Assembly: GCF_017743995.1 (NCBI RefSeq)
Contig: NZ_JAGHRB010000002.1
Coordinates: forward strand, 310,001-374,000
Length of the DNA: 64,000 nt
From: Ruegeria sp. R13_0
GTDB taxonomy: Bacteria > Pseudomonadota > Alphaproteobacteria > Rhodobacterales > Rhodobacteraceae
Reading direction: 5' to 3'
Part shown: in pieces, positions 35,073 through 43,630 of the stretch
Layout: every line of letters starts with the position of its first letter
How positions within the stretch are numbered: position 1 is the first letter of the stretch
Notes under the pieces: model-generated
What the model saw: the letters and a program-made list of their open reading frames with translations, nothing else
Databases searched by the model: none
What the model was told of the DNA's origin: nothing
Translations under genes and position numbers: made by a program

Positions 35073-36221
35073 TTAAATCAGTTTGCGTTTAGCAAGGTTT
35101 TTCATCAGCGCGCTGGTGCCGAAAACCCAGGGTGGGCACTCGGTTGAGAGGCGCACAGTGTTGGCCAATGTGCCCAGTAGCGGGTTCGATATTTCGACGA
35201 GATCACCCATTTTATGCGTAAAACCTCCACCCGGCGCGTCGCGGTCTTGCGTGGGCGCAAAAAGCGTACCCAGCATCAGGAAAAAGCCGTCAGGGTATTG
35301 ATGATGTGCGCCACGGGTCTGTCGAACGAGGTCTTCCGGATCACGGCTGATCTCGGCCATCGAACTGTTGCCGTGCAATTCAAAACCATCTTCACCAATC
35401 ACCCGAAGCGATAGCTCAGCCCGTCGCACGTCATCAAGACCAAAGCTGCCATCAAAAAGCCGGAGCATGGGACCGATAGCGCAAGAAGCATTGTTGTCCT
35501 TGGCTTTGCCCAACAAAAGCGCCGAGCGTCCTTCAACATCGCGCAAGTTGACGTCATTGCCCAGCGTCGCGCCCTTGATACGAGCAGCACTGTCGACGGC
35601 CAAAACCACTTCGGGTTCCGGGTTGTTCCAGGTTGAGATCGGATGCAGCCCGATGCTTGCGCCAACTCCAACAGCCGACATAGCCTGAGATTTGGTGAAG
35701 ACCTCGGCATCAGGTCCAATCCCAACCTCAAGGTATTGCGACCAAACATCCTCGGCGATCAAGGCGTCTTTCAAAGCCAGTGCTTTTTCAGATCCGGGCA
35801 CTACCGCGCGCAGGCTGTCGCCCAAAATCTCGGTGCAGCGGGCCCGGATTGCATCGGCTTTGGCCGGATCGCCTTTTGCTTTCTCTTCGATTACACGTTC
35901 CAGCATCGACGACACGAAGGTCACACCACAGGCTTTGATCGGTTGCAGGTCCGAGGGTGCGAGGAAATAGGGCTTGGACGGGTCAGGTGTTTCGGTTGAG
36001 TTGGCTGTGATCTGGTCGACGCTGCCGATATCCGTGCCGTTTGCAGCCTGTACCACAGCAGCCGGATCGTGCTGCTCCAAAAGTGCCTGCATCGTTGGGG
36101 TGTCTGACGAGGTGATATCGACAAGACGGTCGCTTCGCCGCGTCACCACCGCGGGGCCTTGTGCCTGCGGCAGCCAGATCCGACCGACGAATGTTCCGAT
36201 TTCGGGCAGGTTCAGAGTCAT
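35073..36221 (-). CDS. Fumarylacetoacetate-hydrolase family protein (XylX/2-keto-3-deoxyxylonate-dehydratase-like)
   Basis: A 382-residue protein with the FAH fold at the C-terminal side. The metal-site acids lie in VGIGPDAEVFTKS and WNNPEPEVVLAV, and the SSMLERVIEEKAKGDP block is typical of the XylX subgroup, whose Caulobacter member dehydrates 2-keto-3-deoxyxylonate to ketoglutarate semialdehyde. Length and the neighbouring semialdehyde dehydrogenase fit that role. The ATG at 36221 overlaps the hydrolase stop (ATGA); the frame above it is a shadow. A plain dehydratase or a C-C hydrolase are both possible for the family. Confidence 0.85.
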   Translation of the reverse strand: MTLNLPEIGTFVGRIWLPQAQGPAVVTRRSDRLVDITSSDTPTMQALLEQHDPAAVVQAANGTDIGSVDQITANSTETPDPSKPYFLAPSDLQPIKACGVTFVSSMLERVIEEKAKGDPAKADAIRARCTEILGDSLRAVVPGSEKALALKDALIAEDVWSQYLEVGIGPDAEVFTKSQAMSAVGVGASIGLHPISTWNNPEPEVVLAVDSAARIKGATLGNDVNLRDVEGRSALLLGKAKDNNASCAIGPMLRLFDGSFGLDDVRRAELSLRVIGEDGFELHGNSSMAEISRDPEDLVRQTRGAHHQYPDGFFLMLGTLFAPTQDRDAPGGGFTHKMGDLVEISNPLLGTLANTVRLSTECPPWVFGTSALMKNLAKRKLI

Positions 36222-37000
36222 TTGCTGTTTCCCAGTGAATAGAGTTTGGACATAAGCTCGTCGGCTTGGTCGCAAGCGGCCCATGTCAGCGACATGTGGT
36301 CCGCGCCGTCGATCACATGCCAACCAGCGTTTTCGGATTGCGACATCAGTGCCCCGCCCCGCAGGTATTCCGGGGTTTCGGTGCTGCCATTGACGTAAAG
36401 GACAGGCGGCCGGTTTGTTTGCGGGGACAACGTGAATTCCGCAACCTCGTCAACCGTCAGGGCCAGCTCCTCTTGCAGAAAAGACAGGCGCACAGGGGCC
36501 AGATCATAAATGCCACTCAGCGACAGAACACCCAGCGTTCGTGTGGCCAGAGCGTCATCGGTCAGGGCAGATAACGCCAGATGCGCGCCTGCGGAATGGC
36601 CAATCAAGACGAACCGCGCCGCGGGATAGGCCCGCGCCAGCAAATGCAAAGCCGTTTTGGCGTCTTCCACGACATCGGCCAATCGAACCTCGGGCATAAG
36701 GCGGTATTCGACATTGGCCACGTTTGCCCCCGCTGACAGAAACGCGGGCACCATGAAACGATGCGCTTCGGCCTGCAGCGCCCGCCAATAGCCACCGTGA
36801 ATGATGACCGGCAAAACCGAGTTCGAACCTTTGCCTTCGGTCCATTCCACCCATTGGCGCGGATGATCTCCATAGGCCGCTCTTGTAAAAGAGCGCCCCT
36901 GAGCCACCGCGTCGCTGTCTTGCGCCATACGATCCAAAGCATGGGTAAAACCGGGAATGACCTCTGAGAATTTGAGTTGGCGGTCCCAAAAGGCCTGCAT
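36218..37000 (-). CDS. Alpha/beta hydrolase, arylformamidase/esterase-like
   Basis: A 260-residue hydrolase with the oxyanion motif IHGGYWRAL, the nucleophile elbow GHSAGAHLAL, an acidic residue in PVLYVNGSTETPE and the His in DGADHMSL. The HGGYW and GHSAGAH pairing is seen in kynurenine formamidases and BD-FAE-type feruloyl/acetyl esterases. In this operon it could remove an ester, acyl or lactone group from a pentose-like substrate. The start at 37000 lies two bases after the IclR-like gene; a longer frame to 37177 lies inside that gene. Confidence 0.87.
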   Translation of the reverse strand: MQAFWDRQLKFSEVIPGFTHALDRMAQDSDAVAQGRSFTRAAYGDHPRQWVEWTEGKGSNSVLPVIIHGGYWRALQAEAHRFMVPAFLSAGANVANVEYRLMPEVRLADVVEDAKTALHLLARAYPAARFVLIGHSAGAHLALSALTDDALATRTLGVLSLSGIYDLAPVRLSFLQEELALTVDEVAEFTLSPQTNRPPVLYVNGSTETPEYLRGGALMSQSENAGWHVIDGADHMSLTWAACDQADELMSKLYSLGNSK

Positions 37001-37002
37001 CT

Positions 37003-37626
37003 CTAAACCTCTTCCTTGGCGATTTGCCCGTAGGCCTGCCGCAATGCACGGGTCTGTAAATCGGTAGCACCGCGTGTGGCATCCAGGACAAGGCCGATAA
37101 CGGCAATGCTGGTGGCCGTGCTTTCGACTGGGATCAGGGCGACATTGGTGCAGCGGGCGACGCGGCCTTCGAACCAACGCAGACTGATTTCCGTAACCTC
37201 TCCGATGTTGAAACTCGGGATGGTCTCGAACCCGTAGGACCGTTGAAGAGTCGTCCCGCGTGTCTCACGCCCAATCGAATGAGGGCCCATATGAAGGTCC
37301 AAATCCTGTGCCATGGCCAGAAACGATGTCAGCTGCGTGTTTTGGCGTAGTTGTAATAGAATAGGTTGAACCAAGGGCGCCAGGCGGCCGACCCCGAATC
37401 CTTGCAAACCAATCCGGATGGCAGACATGCCGGGCAAGTAACAGCCCTGCGCGTCCCGACGTAGCATTCCTTCTGCTTCAAGCGTCGCGGTGTGCCGGTA
37501 TCCACTGCTGGCAGGCAGCCCTGCCGCCCGGATCAACTCTGCCGGAGAACCATGCGCCTCATGTGCGGGTGCGTTCAGAACGGCCTGGAAGGTGTCAATT
37601 GCGCGTTCATAGGCGGATTGGGTCAT
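37003..37626 (-). CDS. Short IclR-like transcriptional regulator
   Basis: A 207-residue protein with an IclR-type winged helix: AYERAIDTFQAVL, then GSPAELIRAAGLPASSGYRHTATLEAEGML and the wing RRDAQGCYLPG. The effector part (residues 85-200) is shorter than the usual IclR domain and lacks its clear ligand motif. The gene overlaps the stop of the IclR-SBP chimera by four bases, so both regulators are made together in the middle of the operon. Whether it binds its own ligand or partners with the chimera is unknown. Confidence 0.78.
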   Translation of the reverse strand: MTQSAYERAIDTFQAVLNAPAHEAHGSPAELIRAAGLPASSGYRHTATLEAEGMLRRDAQGCYLPGMSAIRIGLQGFGVGRLAPLVQPILLQLRQNTQLTSFLAMAQDLDLHMGPHSIGRETRGTTLQRSYGFETIPSFNIGEVTEISLRWFEGRVARCTNVALIPVESTATSIAVIGLVLDATRGATDLQTRALRQAYGQIAKEEV

Positions 37627-38972
37627 GCTGTAGCACTCCCTTTGACGGATCGTTTTTCTTGGCGCAAGGCTGGGCCCTGCGAGAGGATGGCGTCATCCGG
37701 AAAATCCCAGGCGACATGTAGTTCGGCCCAGCTATCAGCCTTGACCGAGGGCGTTTCCAATCCTCGCGGCAACACGATCTGAACGGGCTCTTCTACACGC
37801 TGCGGAACAGTATTTCCGCCGAGGATATCCAGCGCCAGCCCTAGCGCCCGTGCGCCCATACTGGCTGGGTAGTCCAGCGCTGCCATAGGTACCTTGTGAT
37901 GTAGGCACAGTTTATACATCTCGTTCAGATCTCCGCCGGTATGGGCAGGGACATCGCAGCCGCCATCCAGGAAACGCTTAACTGAACCTACCCCTTGCAA
38001 ACCGCTGTCACACCAGACCCCATCCGGGGGCCGCTGCGCCTCGGCCAGCACCCTGTCGACGGCTTCATATCCACCTGCCTCAGTCCAATCTGTGTAGCTG
38101 ACGTTTTCGACCTGAATTCCGGGGAATTCGGAAAACACGGCCAATGCGGCCTGTTGCCGGCGCAGGGCTGGGCTCGCCCCGTCCAGACCGCTGAGCATCC
38201 AGACCCGGCCCTGACCCGACAAAAGCTCGGCCATCCACTGGGCACTGATCCGTCCGATCCGGTGGTCCGAGGCGGTTACGAAGGACACAAGCGACGACCG
38301 ATCATTGGGTCGCCGGTCGACGGCAACGATCGGCAGACCTTGTGCGGCGAGTTCTCCCAGCCGATCACTCAGCGCCGTATCATTGACCGAAGTGATCGAG
38401 ATCAACAGCAGGTCGATCCCCTTTGCCACAAGCTCGTCGATCTGTTGCAGTTGCAAGGTCGGGTCATCCTGCGCGTCCAGCACGATAAGCCCGTCGATCT
38501 GAGGTTGCGCGATCCGTTCCGCGTAGAACAGGCTTTGCAACATTGCGCGACGCCAGGCGTTGCTGGTTGACGCGTTGGAAAAACCGATCCGATACGGGGC
38601 CGGGCGCTGATACCGGCCGGCATCGACCGTCCGGACGAGCGCAGGATCCCATTCCAGATCTGGGGTATTCTCTGGCATCTCGGCTCCTGATAGGTCAGGC
38701 CGGGCGAGGAGTTTCTTGCCTTCGGTCGTTTCGGGAACTTCAAGCGCGGCAAAGATCATCTGGCGGGCTTTCGGCCCAAGCCTTAGAAACCCGTGATCAA
38801 ACCGTTCCAACCAACCTGCGGCGACCATCGCCCGCAACAATCCAAAACCGGTGGAACGGGTAACACCCAAATCCTCAAGGATGTCATACGTGCGGCGCGG
38901 TGTATTGCTGGCGTCGAACCCTTTCAGAATCGCCGCGATGCGTTGCACGTTTGATTTGTCATCCTGAGACAT
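37623..38972 (-). CDS. Chimeric regulator: IclR-type winged helix fused to a ribose-type binding-protein domain
   Basis: A 449-residue protein of unusual make-up. Residues 5-75 form an IclR-type winged helix (NVQRIAAILKGFDASN, then YDILEDLGVTRSTGFGLLRAMV and the wing LERFDHGFLRLGP). Residues from about 106 match the operon's own periplasmic binding protein (42475-43605) almost from its mature N-terminus onward: shared blocks include GFSNAS, SFVTASD, GRISAQW, GASPA, DSGLQG, HTGGD and ETPSV. The copy has no signal peptide, so it is cytoplasmic. It probably senses the same ligand as the transporter and controls the operon. LacI proteins have a similar idea but another DNA-binding head. Confidence 0.92.
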   Translation of the reverse strand: MSQDDKSNVQRIAAILKGFDASNTPRRTYDILEDLGVTRSTGFGLLRAMVAAGWLERFDHGFLRLGPKARQMIFAALEVPETTEGKKLLARPDLSGAEMPENTPDLEWDPALVRTVDAGRYQRPAPYRIGFSNASTSNAWRRAMLQSLFYAERIAQPQIDGLIVLDAQDDPTLQLQQIDELVAKGIDLLLISITSVNDTALSDRLGELAAQGLPIVAVDRRPNDRSSLVSFVTASDHRIGRISAQWMAELLSGQGRVWMLSGLDGASPALRRQQAALAVFSEFPGIQVENVSYTDWTEAGGYEAVDRVLAEAQRPPDGVWCDSGLQGVGSVKRFLDGGCDVPAHTGGDLNEMYKLCLHHKVPMAALDYPASMGARALGLALDILGGNTVPQRVEEPVQIVLPRGLETPSVKADSWAELHVAWDFPDDAILSQGPALRQEKRSVKGSATA

Positions 38973-38986
38973 GAACGCCTTCCCGA

Positions 38987-39958
38987 TCAGCTCTGCGACC
39001 GTTTCATGTAAACGGCTGCGGCGAGGATAATCAGCGTACCCTTAATCACCAACTGCAACTCGATCGACAGGCCAAGGATGACGACGATGTTGAACAAAGA
39101 TACCAGGATCAGCGCTGCCAGTAACACGCCAGGCACCGAGCCTTTGCCACCCGACAGTGCCGCGCCGCCGATTACAGCTGCTGCGATACTATCCAGTTCA
39201 TACCCGCGCCCGGTCCAGTTATCGACAATACCGACATAGCCAACAAGGAACAGCCCTGCGATGGCAGCCAGCACGCCCGAGATGACAAAGGCCATAACAA
39301 CCAACAGGCGGGTCGGCGCGCCGGTCATGTACGCTGCGTCCGGGCTGTCTCCGTAGAGTTTCAGGCGACGGCCAAAGACGGTTCTTTCCAGAAGCCAGTG
39401 CATTCCGAAACCCACGATAGCCAGTGCGATCAGCGCAACAGGGACACCAAAAATATCGCCCGTTGCGAGCCAACGGAACGTGTCCGGCAATGTCCCGCCC
39501 GGCGCGCCTTTGGTGTAGGCAAAGCGCACACCTTGAAGCACGATCATGGTGGCGAGAGTAGCAAGGAACGGAGTCACTTTTCGATAGGCAACAAGGTAGC
39601 CGTTAATTGCACCTATGAACGCGCCCAACAGCAAGCCCACGATGAAGATCACCGGCGTTGAATCAATCTGCGAGGTCGAAAGAACCGCAACAGTCGCCAT
39701 GATCGAGGCAACAGACAGGTCAAGCCCTCGGACGATGATGACGATCATCTGACCAATTACAACAAAGCCCAAAGGTGCGGCCTGGATCAGAATGTCCTTC
39801 AGGTTTGCCGGGGTCAAAAACCTTGGCGACAAGGCAGTTGTCACCGCCCAGATCACGGCGAGAAAGCCCAATAGGATCAGCAACTCTCGGCGTTGTGTCG
39901 CGCGAACGGTGTTGCGGTTGGGTTTGGTGCTTGCGGGGTTGGTGGCTGTCGCGGTCAT
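38987..39958 (-). CDS. Ribose/xylose-type ABC transporter permease, second copy
   Basis: A 323-residue permease of the RbsC family with about eight to ten membrane segments. Characteristic blocks are GQMIVIIVRGLDLSVASIMA, AFIGAINGYLVAYRKVTPFLATLATM and AAAVIGGAALSGGKGSVPGVLLA. It pairs with the permease whose stop it overlaps (ATGA at 39955-39958) to form the heterodimeric channel. A longer frame to 40237 is a shadow in the neighbouring gene. 14 bases separate it from the chimeric regulator downstream. Confidence 0.93.
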   Translation of the reverse strand: MTATATNPASTKPNRNTVRATQRRELLILLGFLAVIWAVTTALSPRFLTPANLKDILIQAAPLGFVVIGQMIVIIVRGLDLSVASIMATVAVLSTSQIDSTPVIFIVGLLLGAFIGAINGYLVAYRKVTPFLATLATMIVLQGVRFAYTKGAPGGTLPDTFRWLATGDIFGVPVALIALAIVGFGMHWLLERTVFGRRLKLYGDSPDAAYMTGAPTRLLVVMAFVISGVLAAIAGLFLVGYVGIVDNWTGRGYELDSIAAAVIGGAALSGGKGSVPGVLLAALILVSLFNIVVILGLSIELQLVIKGTLIILAAAVYMKRSQS

Positions 39959-40899
39959 GACTTGCTCTTTCCTGCAAAGAATGAAACGGCGGCGATGATG
40001 ATCAGACCTTCGGCAATCCACTGGTAGTAGCTTGAGATGTTCATGAAATTCAGAACGTTGGCCAGAAACGCCAGCAGGATCACCGCCAGAGCGGTTCCCA
40101 GAACGCCGCCCTTGCCTCCGGCCAACAACGTCCCGCCGACAATCACCGGTGTGATCGAGCGCAGATCGAACCCGACTCCCGCGCGCGGATCTCCGACGCC
40201 AAAACGCCCCGTCATGTACATCGCCGCTACGGCGCATAGCAGACCAGACAGGGCATAGATCGCCACCTTGGTCTGTTTCACCGGTAGGCCCGAGACGGCA
40301 GCGGCGGCCTCATTGTCGCCGATGGCGTAGATGCGGGTACCAAACGTCGTGCGCCATAGCATGAAACCGATCAGCAGATACAGCGCGATGACAAACACCA
40401 TGCCGAAGGGCATCACGCCCAGTCGACCATAGGTAAAATCCTCGAAGAACAAGGGTACCGAACCCGATGGCTGTCGCGTGATCAACAACGCAGCACCTGC
40501 AAGAATTGTCGAGGTGCCGAGCGTGGTGATCAGGGGGTGCACGCCGATATAGGCCGTGATCCCTCCGTTGACCATGCCGATCAGGATGCCAAGCGCGACC
40601 ACGGCAGCCATCGCCAACAACAAAGTCCCCGTTGTATCTCCGGCAATGGCGGCAAAAACCACGCAGAGGAAACTCAATGCCCCGGCATAGCTGAGGTCGA
40701 TGCCGCCGGACAGGATCACGATGGTCTGCGCCAGGGCGACAATCGCCAAAGCAACCATCTGGTCCTGCACGTTGGCCATGTTGAGCGGGGTTGCAAAACG
40801 ATCCGAGGACGTCATACCAATCACAAAGACTATGGCAATCAGGGCGACCACTACCAGATGAACGGGCTGGGCGCGCGTGGCGCGGGCGATCGTGCTCAT
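39955..40899 (-). CDS. Ribose/xylose-type ABC transporter permease, first copy
   Basis: A 314-residue RbsC-family permease, with QTIVILSGGIDLSYAGALSF, NGGITAYIGVHPLITTLGT and the C-terminal ITPVIGGTLLAGGKGGVLGTAL. It overlaps the ATPase stop and its partner permease start by four bases each. Together with the ATPase and binding protein it forms a group CUT2-type importer for monosaccharides or similar small polyols. Confidence 0.93.
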   Translation of the reverse strand: MSTIARATRAQPVHLVVVALIAIVFVIGMTSSDRFATPLNMANVQDQMVALAIVALAQTIVILSGGIDLSYAGALSFLCVVFAAIAGDTTGTLLLAMAAVVALGILIGMVNGGITAYIGVHPLITTLGTSTILAGAALLITRQPSGSVPLFFEDFTYGRLGVMPFGMVFVIALYLLIGFMLWRTTFGTRIYAIGDNEAAAAVSGLPVKQTKVAIYALSGLLCAVAAMYMTGRFGVGDPRAGVGFDLRSITPVIVGGTLLAGGKGGVLGTALAVILLAFLANVLNFMNISSYYQWIAEGLIIIAAVSFFAGKSKS

Positions 40900-42413
40900 G
40901 CCGCTACTCCGTGATGGGTTGATGTTTCGGCAGCGGCGACTGTGATGATCGCCTCTTCGGTGATCTCGTCCCCGACCAGTTCTTTCGCCAGTTCACCGTC
41001 GCGCATGACATGCACGCGGTCACAAAGCCCTACGATCTCAATCAACTCCGAAGAGATAACCAGCAGGGCCATACCTTCATCCGCCAACTCACGCAGGGTC
41101 TTATAGATCTCGGATTTTGCACCGACATCGACGCCGCGCGTCGGCTCATCAAGGATCAGCAGCTTAGGCCGGTTTTCGAGCAAGCGCGCGATCAGGACCT
41201 TTTGCTGGTTGCCACCTGATAGGGCTGAGATTGGCAGACCCACATGGTCAACAACTACGCCCCGGCGTTCTTTCAGAACTGCCGCGCGACGTTCCTCATG
41301 CCCCGGTGGGATGGCGTTGTGATGTACGCCAAAACCCGGCGTCGTCGCCGCAAAGTTCCGCGCGACGGACGAGTTCAGGAACAAACCATCATCCTTGCGA
41401 GACTCTGTCAGCATCAGAATACCCGCCTCGATACAACCCGCCGGATCACGGTGCGGCATCGGTTCACCCATCAGGGTCACATTACCGCTCGAAGGCTCCG
41501 CCCCGAACAGGGCCAGCGCCAGTTCCGTTCGGCCTGAGCCGACCAGACCGGCGAGTCCGACGATCTCGCCTGCATGGACATCCAGATTGGCAGGCGGAAG
41601 GTGCGGAGCCACCACAAGGTTCTCCACCTCCAACACCTTCTCACCCGCCGTTGGGTGCGCGGCCTTGTGCGGGAAGAGGTCACCTAGCTCGCGCCCCACC
41701 ATGGCAGCAATCACGCTGTCATGTGTGTAATCTGTGGTCGGCCCTTTCGAGGTTACGACCCCGTCCTTGATCACCGTGATATCGGTGCAAATCTCGAAAA
41801 TCTCATCCAGACGGTGCGAGACATAAACCAGCCCCATCCCCCGTTCCCGCAAGTCATTGATGATGCGGAACAGGTGCTTGGTCTCGTTCTGGCTCAGCAC
41901 GGCCGTGGGTTCATCCAGGATCAGAACCTTGGCTTCGACGCGCAGCGCTTTGGCGATCTCGACCATCTGCTTGTCAGCAACGGACAGGGTTTCGACCAGA
42001 TCATCGGGGTTCAAAGAAATCCCCAGATCATCGAGTAAAACCTGCGCATTCTGTTTCAGCGCCTTGCGGTCGATCAGGCCCAACTTGGTACGCGGCTCGG
42101 CGCCCAAGTAGATGTTCTCTGCAATTGACAGCGCACCCAGCACCGAGAATTCCTGATGCACAACCGCAATCCCGGCGGTGAGGCTCTGGCGCGGATCGGA
42201 CCAGCCCGCTTCCTTCCCTTCGAACTCTACATGCCCTCCAGTTGGGGTGTAGAGCCCAGTCAGCAGTTTGATCAGGGTCGATTTCCCGGCTCCATTCTCA
42301 CCACAAAGTGCGACGGAGTGATGACCATGGACTTCGAACTCGATCCCCTTGAGCACTTCATTGGGGCCAAATGACTTGCTGAGGCCGCGCGCGGCCAGAT
42401 ATGGCTGTGCCAT
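40896..42413 (-). CDS. Ribose/xylose-type ABC transporter ATP-binding protein (two ATPase domains)
   Basis: A 505-residue double ATPase like RbsA, XylG and MglA. The N-terminal half has Walker A GENGAGKST, LSVADKQMVEIAKAL and Walker B VLILDEPTAVLS. The second half has the usual degenerate Walker A (GLVGSGRTE), ALSGGNQQKVLIARLL and LILDEPTRGVD. It would energise uptake through the two permeases. A GC-rich hairpin lies in the 61-base gap after the binding-protein gene. Confidence 0.94.
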   Translation of the reverse strand: MAQPYLAARGLSKSFGPNEVLKGIEFEVHGHHSVALCGENGAGKSTLIKLLTGLYTPTGGHVEFEGKEAGWSDPRQSLTAGIAVVHQEFSVLGALSIAENIYLGAEPRTKLGLIDRKALKQNAQVLLDDLGISLNPDDLVETLSVADKQMVEIAKALRVEAKVLILDEPTAVLSQNETKHLFRIINDLRERGMGLVYVSHRLDEIFEICTDITVIKDGVVTSKGPTTDYTHDSVIAAMVGRELGDLFPHKAAHPTAGEKVLEVENLVVAPHLPPANLDVHAGEIVGLAGLVGSGRTELALALFGAEPSSGNVTLMGEPMPHRDPAGCIEAGILMLTESRKDDGLFLNSSVARNFAATTPGFGVHHNAIPPGHEERRAAVLKERRGVVVDHVGLPISALSGGNQQKVLIARLLENRPKLLILDEPTRGVDVGAKSEIYKTLRELADEGMALLVISSELIEIVGLCDRVHVMRDGELAKELVGDEITEEAIITVAAAETSTHHGVAA

Positions 42414-42435
42414 TGTTCTCTCCTCCCGTGGTGGC

Positions 42436-42456
42436 GGGGCGATGCGATGCCGCCCC
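42436..42456 (-). other. Stem-loop between binding-protein and ATPase genes
   Basis: GGGGCG (42436-42441) pairs with CGCCCC (42451-42456). As in the other two ABC operons here, a GC-rich hairpin follows the binding-protein gene directly, which suits 3' protection of that message. Confidence 0.5.
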
Positions 42457-42474
42457 TGCCTGAGTTGATCCCGT

Positions 42475-43605
42475 TTACTTGGGATAGACCGCCGAGAAGG
42501 TGGCCGGATCGTAGTCGGCCCCGACGCCAGAGGACATGATCACCGAGCCGGGCTTATCCATCAGCGCGTAGTCTGCGACGAACACGTCGGCCTGCACGGA
42601 TGGGGTTTCGTGCCCTTCAGACACAACTACCTGCTGGTTCACCTCGATCCGCTTCGGGATGCCTTTTCCGTCGAGCACGTCAAACAGAACCTCAAAGGCA
42701 CGTGCGCCCATGGCTGGCGGATAATCGATGCCGATCATCGGAACATCGTTGTTCACCGAAAGCTGATACATCGCGTTGAAGTCACCACCTGTGTGTGGCG
42801 GGATGGAACCCGCCTCATATCCAGCGGCCAGAAAGGCTTCGATCGAGCCCGAACCTTGCAGGCCCGAGTCCGCCCAGACACCCGAAATCTCATCTCCGTA
42901 TTTTTGGATCAGCGCTGACATGATGGTCTTGCCATTGGCAGGCGACCAACTTGTATATTGGGTTTCCAGCACCTCAAGCTCGGGGAACTGGTTGAACACT
43001 TCCATGGCTGCCTGAATGCGGGCTTCGGCAGGCGATGCCCCGGCCAGACCGCCAAGCATGACAACTTTGCCTTTGCCGCCCAGCTTTTCAGCCAACCACT
43101 GCGCAGAGATGCGGCCAAGTGCTTGGTCAGATGCAGTTACGAAGCTGATGAAGTTTTCATCCGATGGTACCGAGCGGTCGACCAGAACTACCGGGATGCC
43201 CTGACGTTTGGCGCGGCGAATGACCGGGTCCATCGCCTCGGCCGTTGCAGGCGAGATCAGCAGGATATCGACGCCCTGCGCGATCAGATCCTGCACGTCG
43301 GCAGCCTGCTTGCTGGGATCGTCATTTGCGTCGGTAATGATGAAACGGTTCAGCTTGTCGGCATTGCGTTCCGCTGCCGCTTCGATGCCATGCAACATCG
43401 CCACACGCCACGGGTTCGAGATTGAGGCGTTCGAGAACCCGATCGTATAAGGCCCCTCTTTCTTGTACTCGGCGGCGTCATAGATTTCCGACGCGCCCGG
43501 GTTCCACAGAAAGGTGCGCGGCACCCCTTGATATCCTTCCGCCATCGCCGATCCGGCAAACAGCCCCAGAGTCGCGGCGGCGGCCGCGGTTTTCAAAATA
43601 CGCAT
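42475..43605 (-). CDS. Ribose-type periplasmic substrate-binding protein
   Basis: A 376-residue receptor of the periplasmic-binding-protein type 1 group. Residues 1-22 are a Sec signal peptide ending GSAMA. The mature part has YTIGFSNASISNPWR, ITDANDDPSKQ, VDILLISP, SFVTASDQALGRISAQW and the C-terminal lobe with HTGGDFNAMYQL and IDYPPAMGARAF. It is about 50 residues longer than ribose-binding protein. Its mature sequence is duplicated inside the regulator at 37623-38972. The ligand is not known but the downstream enzymes suggest a compound ending in ketoglutarate semialdehyde. Confidence 0.93.
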   Translation of the reverse strand: MRILKTAAAAATLGLFAGSAMAEGYQGVPRTFLWNPGASEIYDAAEYKKEGPYTIGFSNASISNPWRVAMLHGIEAAAERNADKLNRFIITDANDDPSKQAADVQDLIAQGVDILLISPATAEAMDPVIRRAKRQGIPVVLVDRSVPSDENFISFVTASDQALGRISAQWLAEKLGGKGKVVMLGGLAGASPAEARIQAAMEVFNQFPELEVLETQYTSWSPANGKTIMSALIQKYGDEISGVWADSGLQGSGSIEAFLAAGYEAGSIPPHTGGDFNAMYQLSVNNDVPMIGIDYPPAMGARAFEVLFDVLDGKGIPKRIEVNQQVVVSEGHETPSVQADVFVADYALMDKPGSVIMSSGVGADYDPATFSAVYPK

Positions 43606-43630
43606 GCGTTTCCTCCCTAACGTATTGATT

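Noticed and set aside
35073..36323. Longer FAH-family start at 36323
   Set aside because: The extra 34 residues lie inside the hydrolase gene; the ATGA overlap at 36218-36221 fits the operon pattern.
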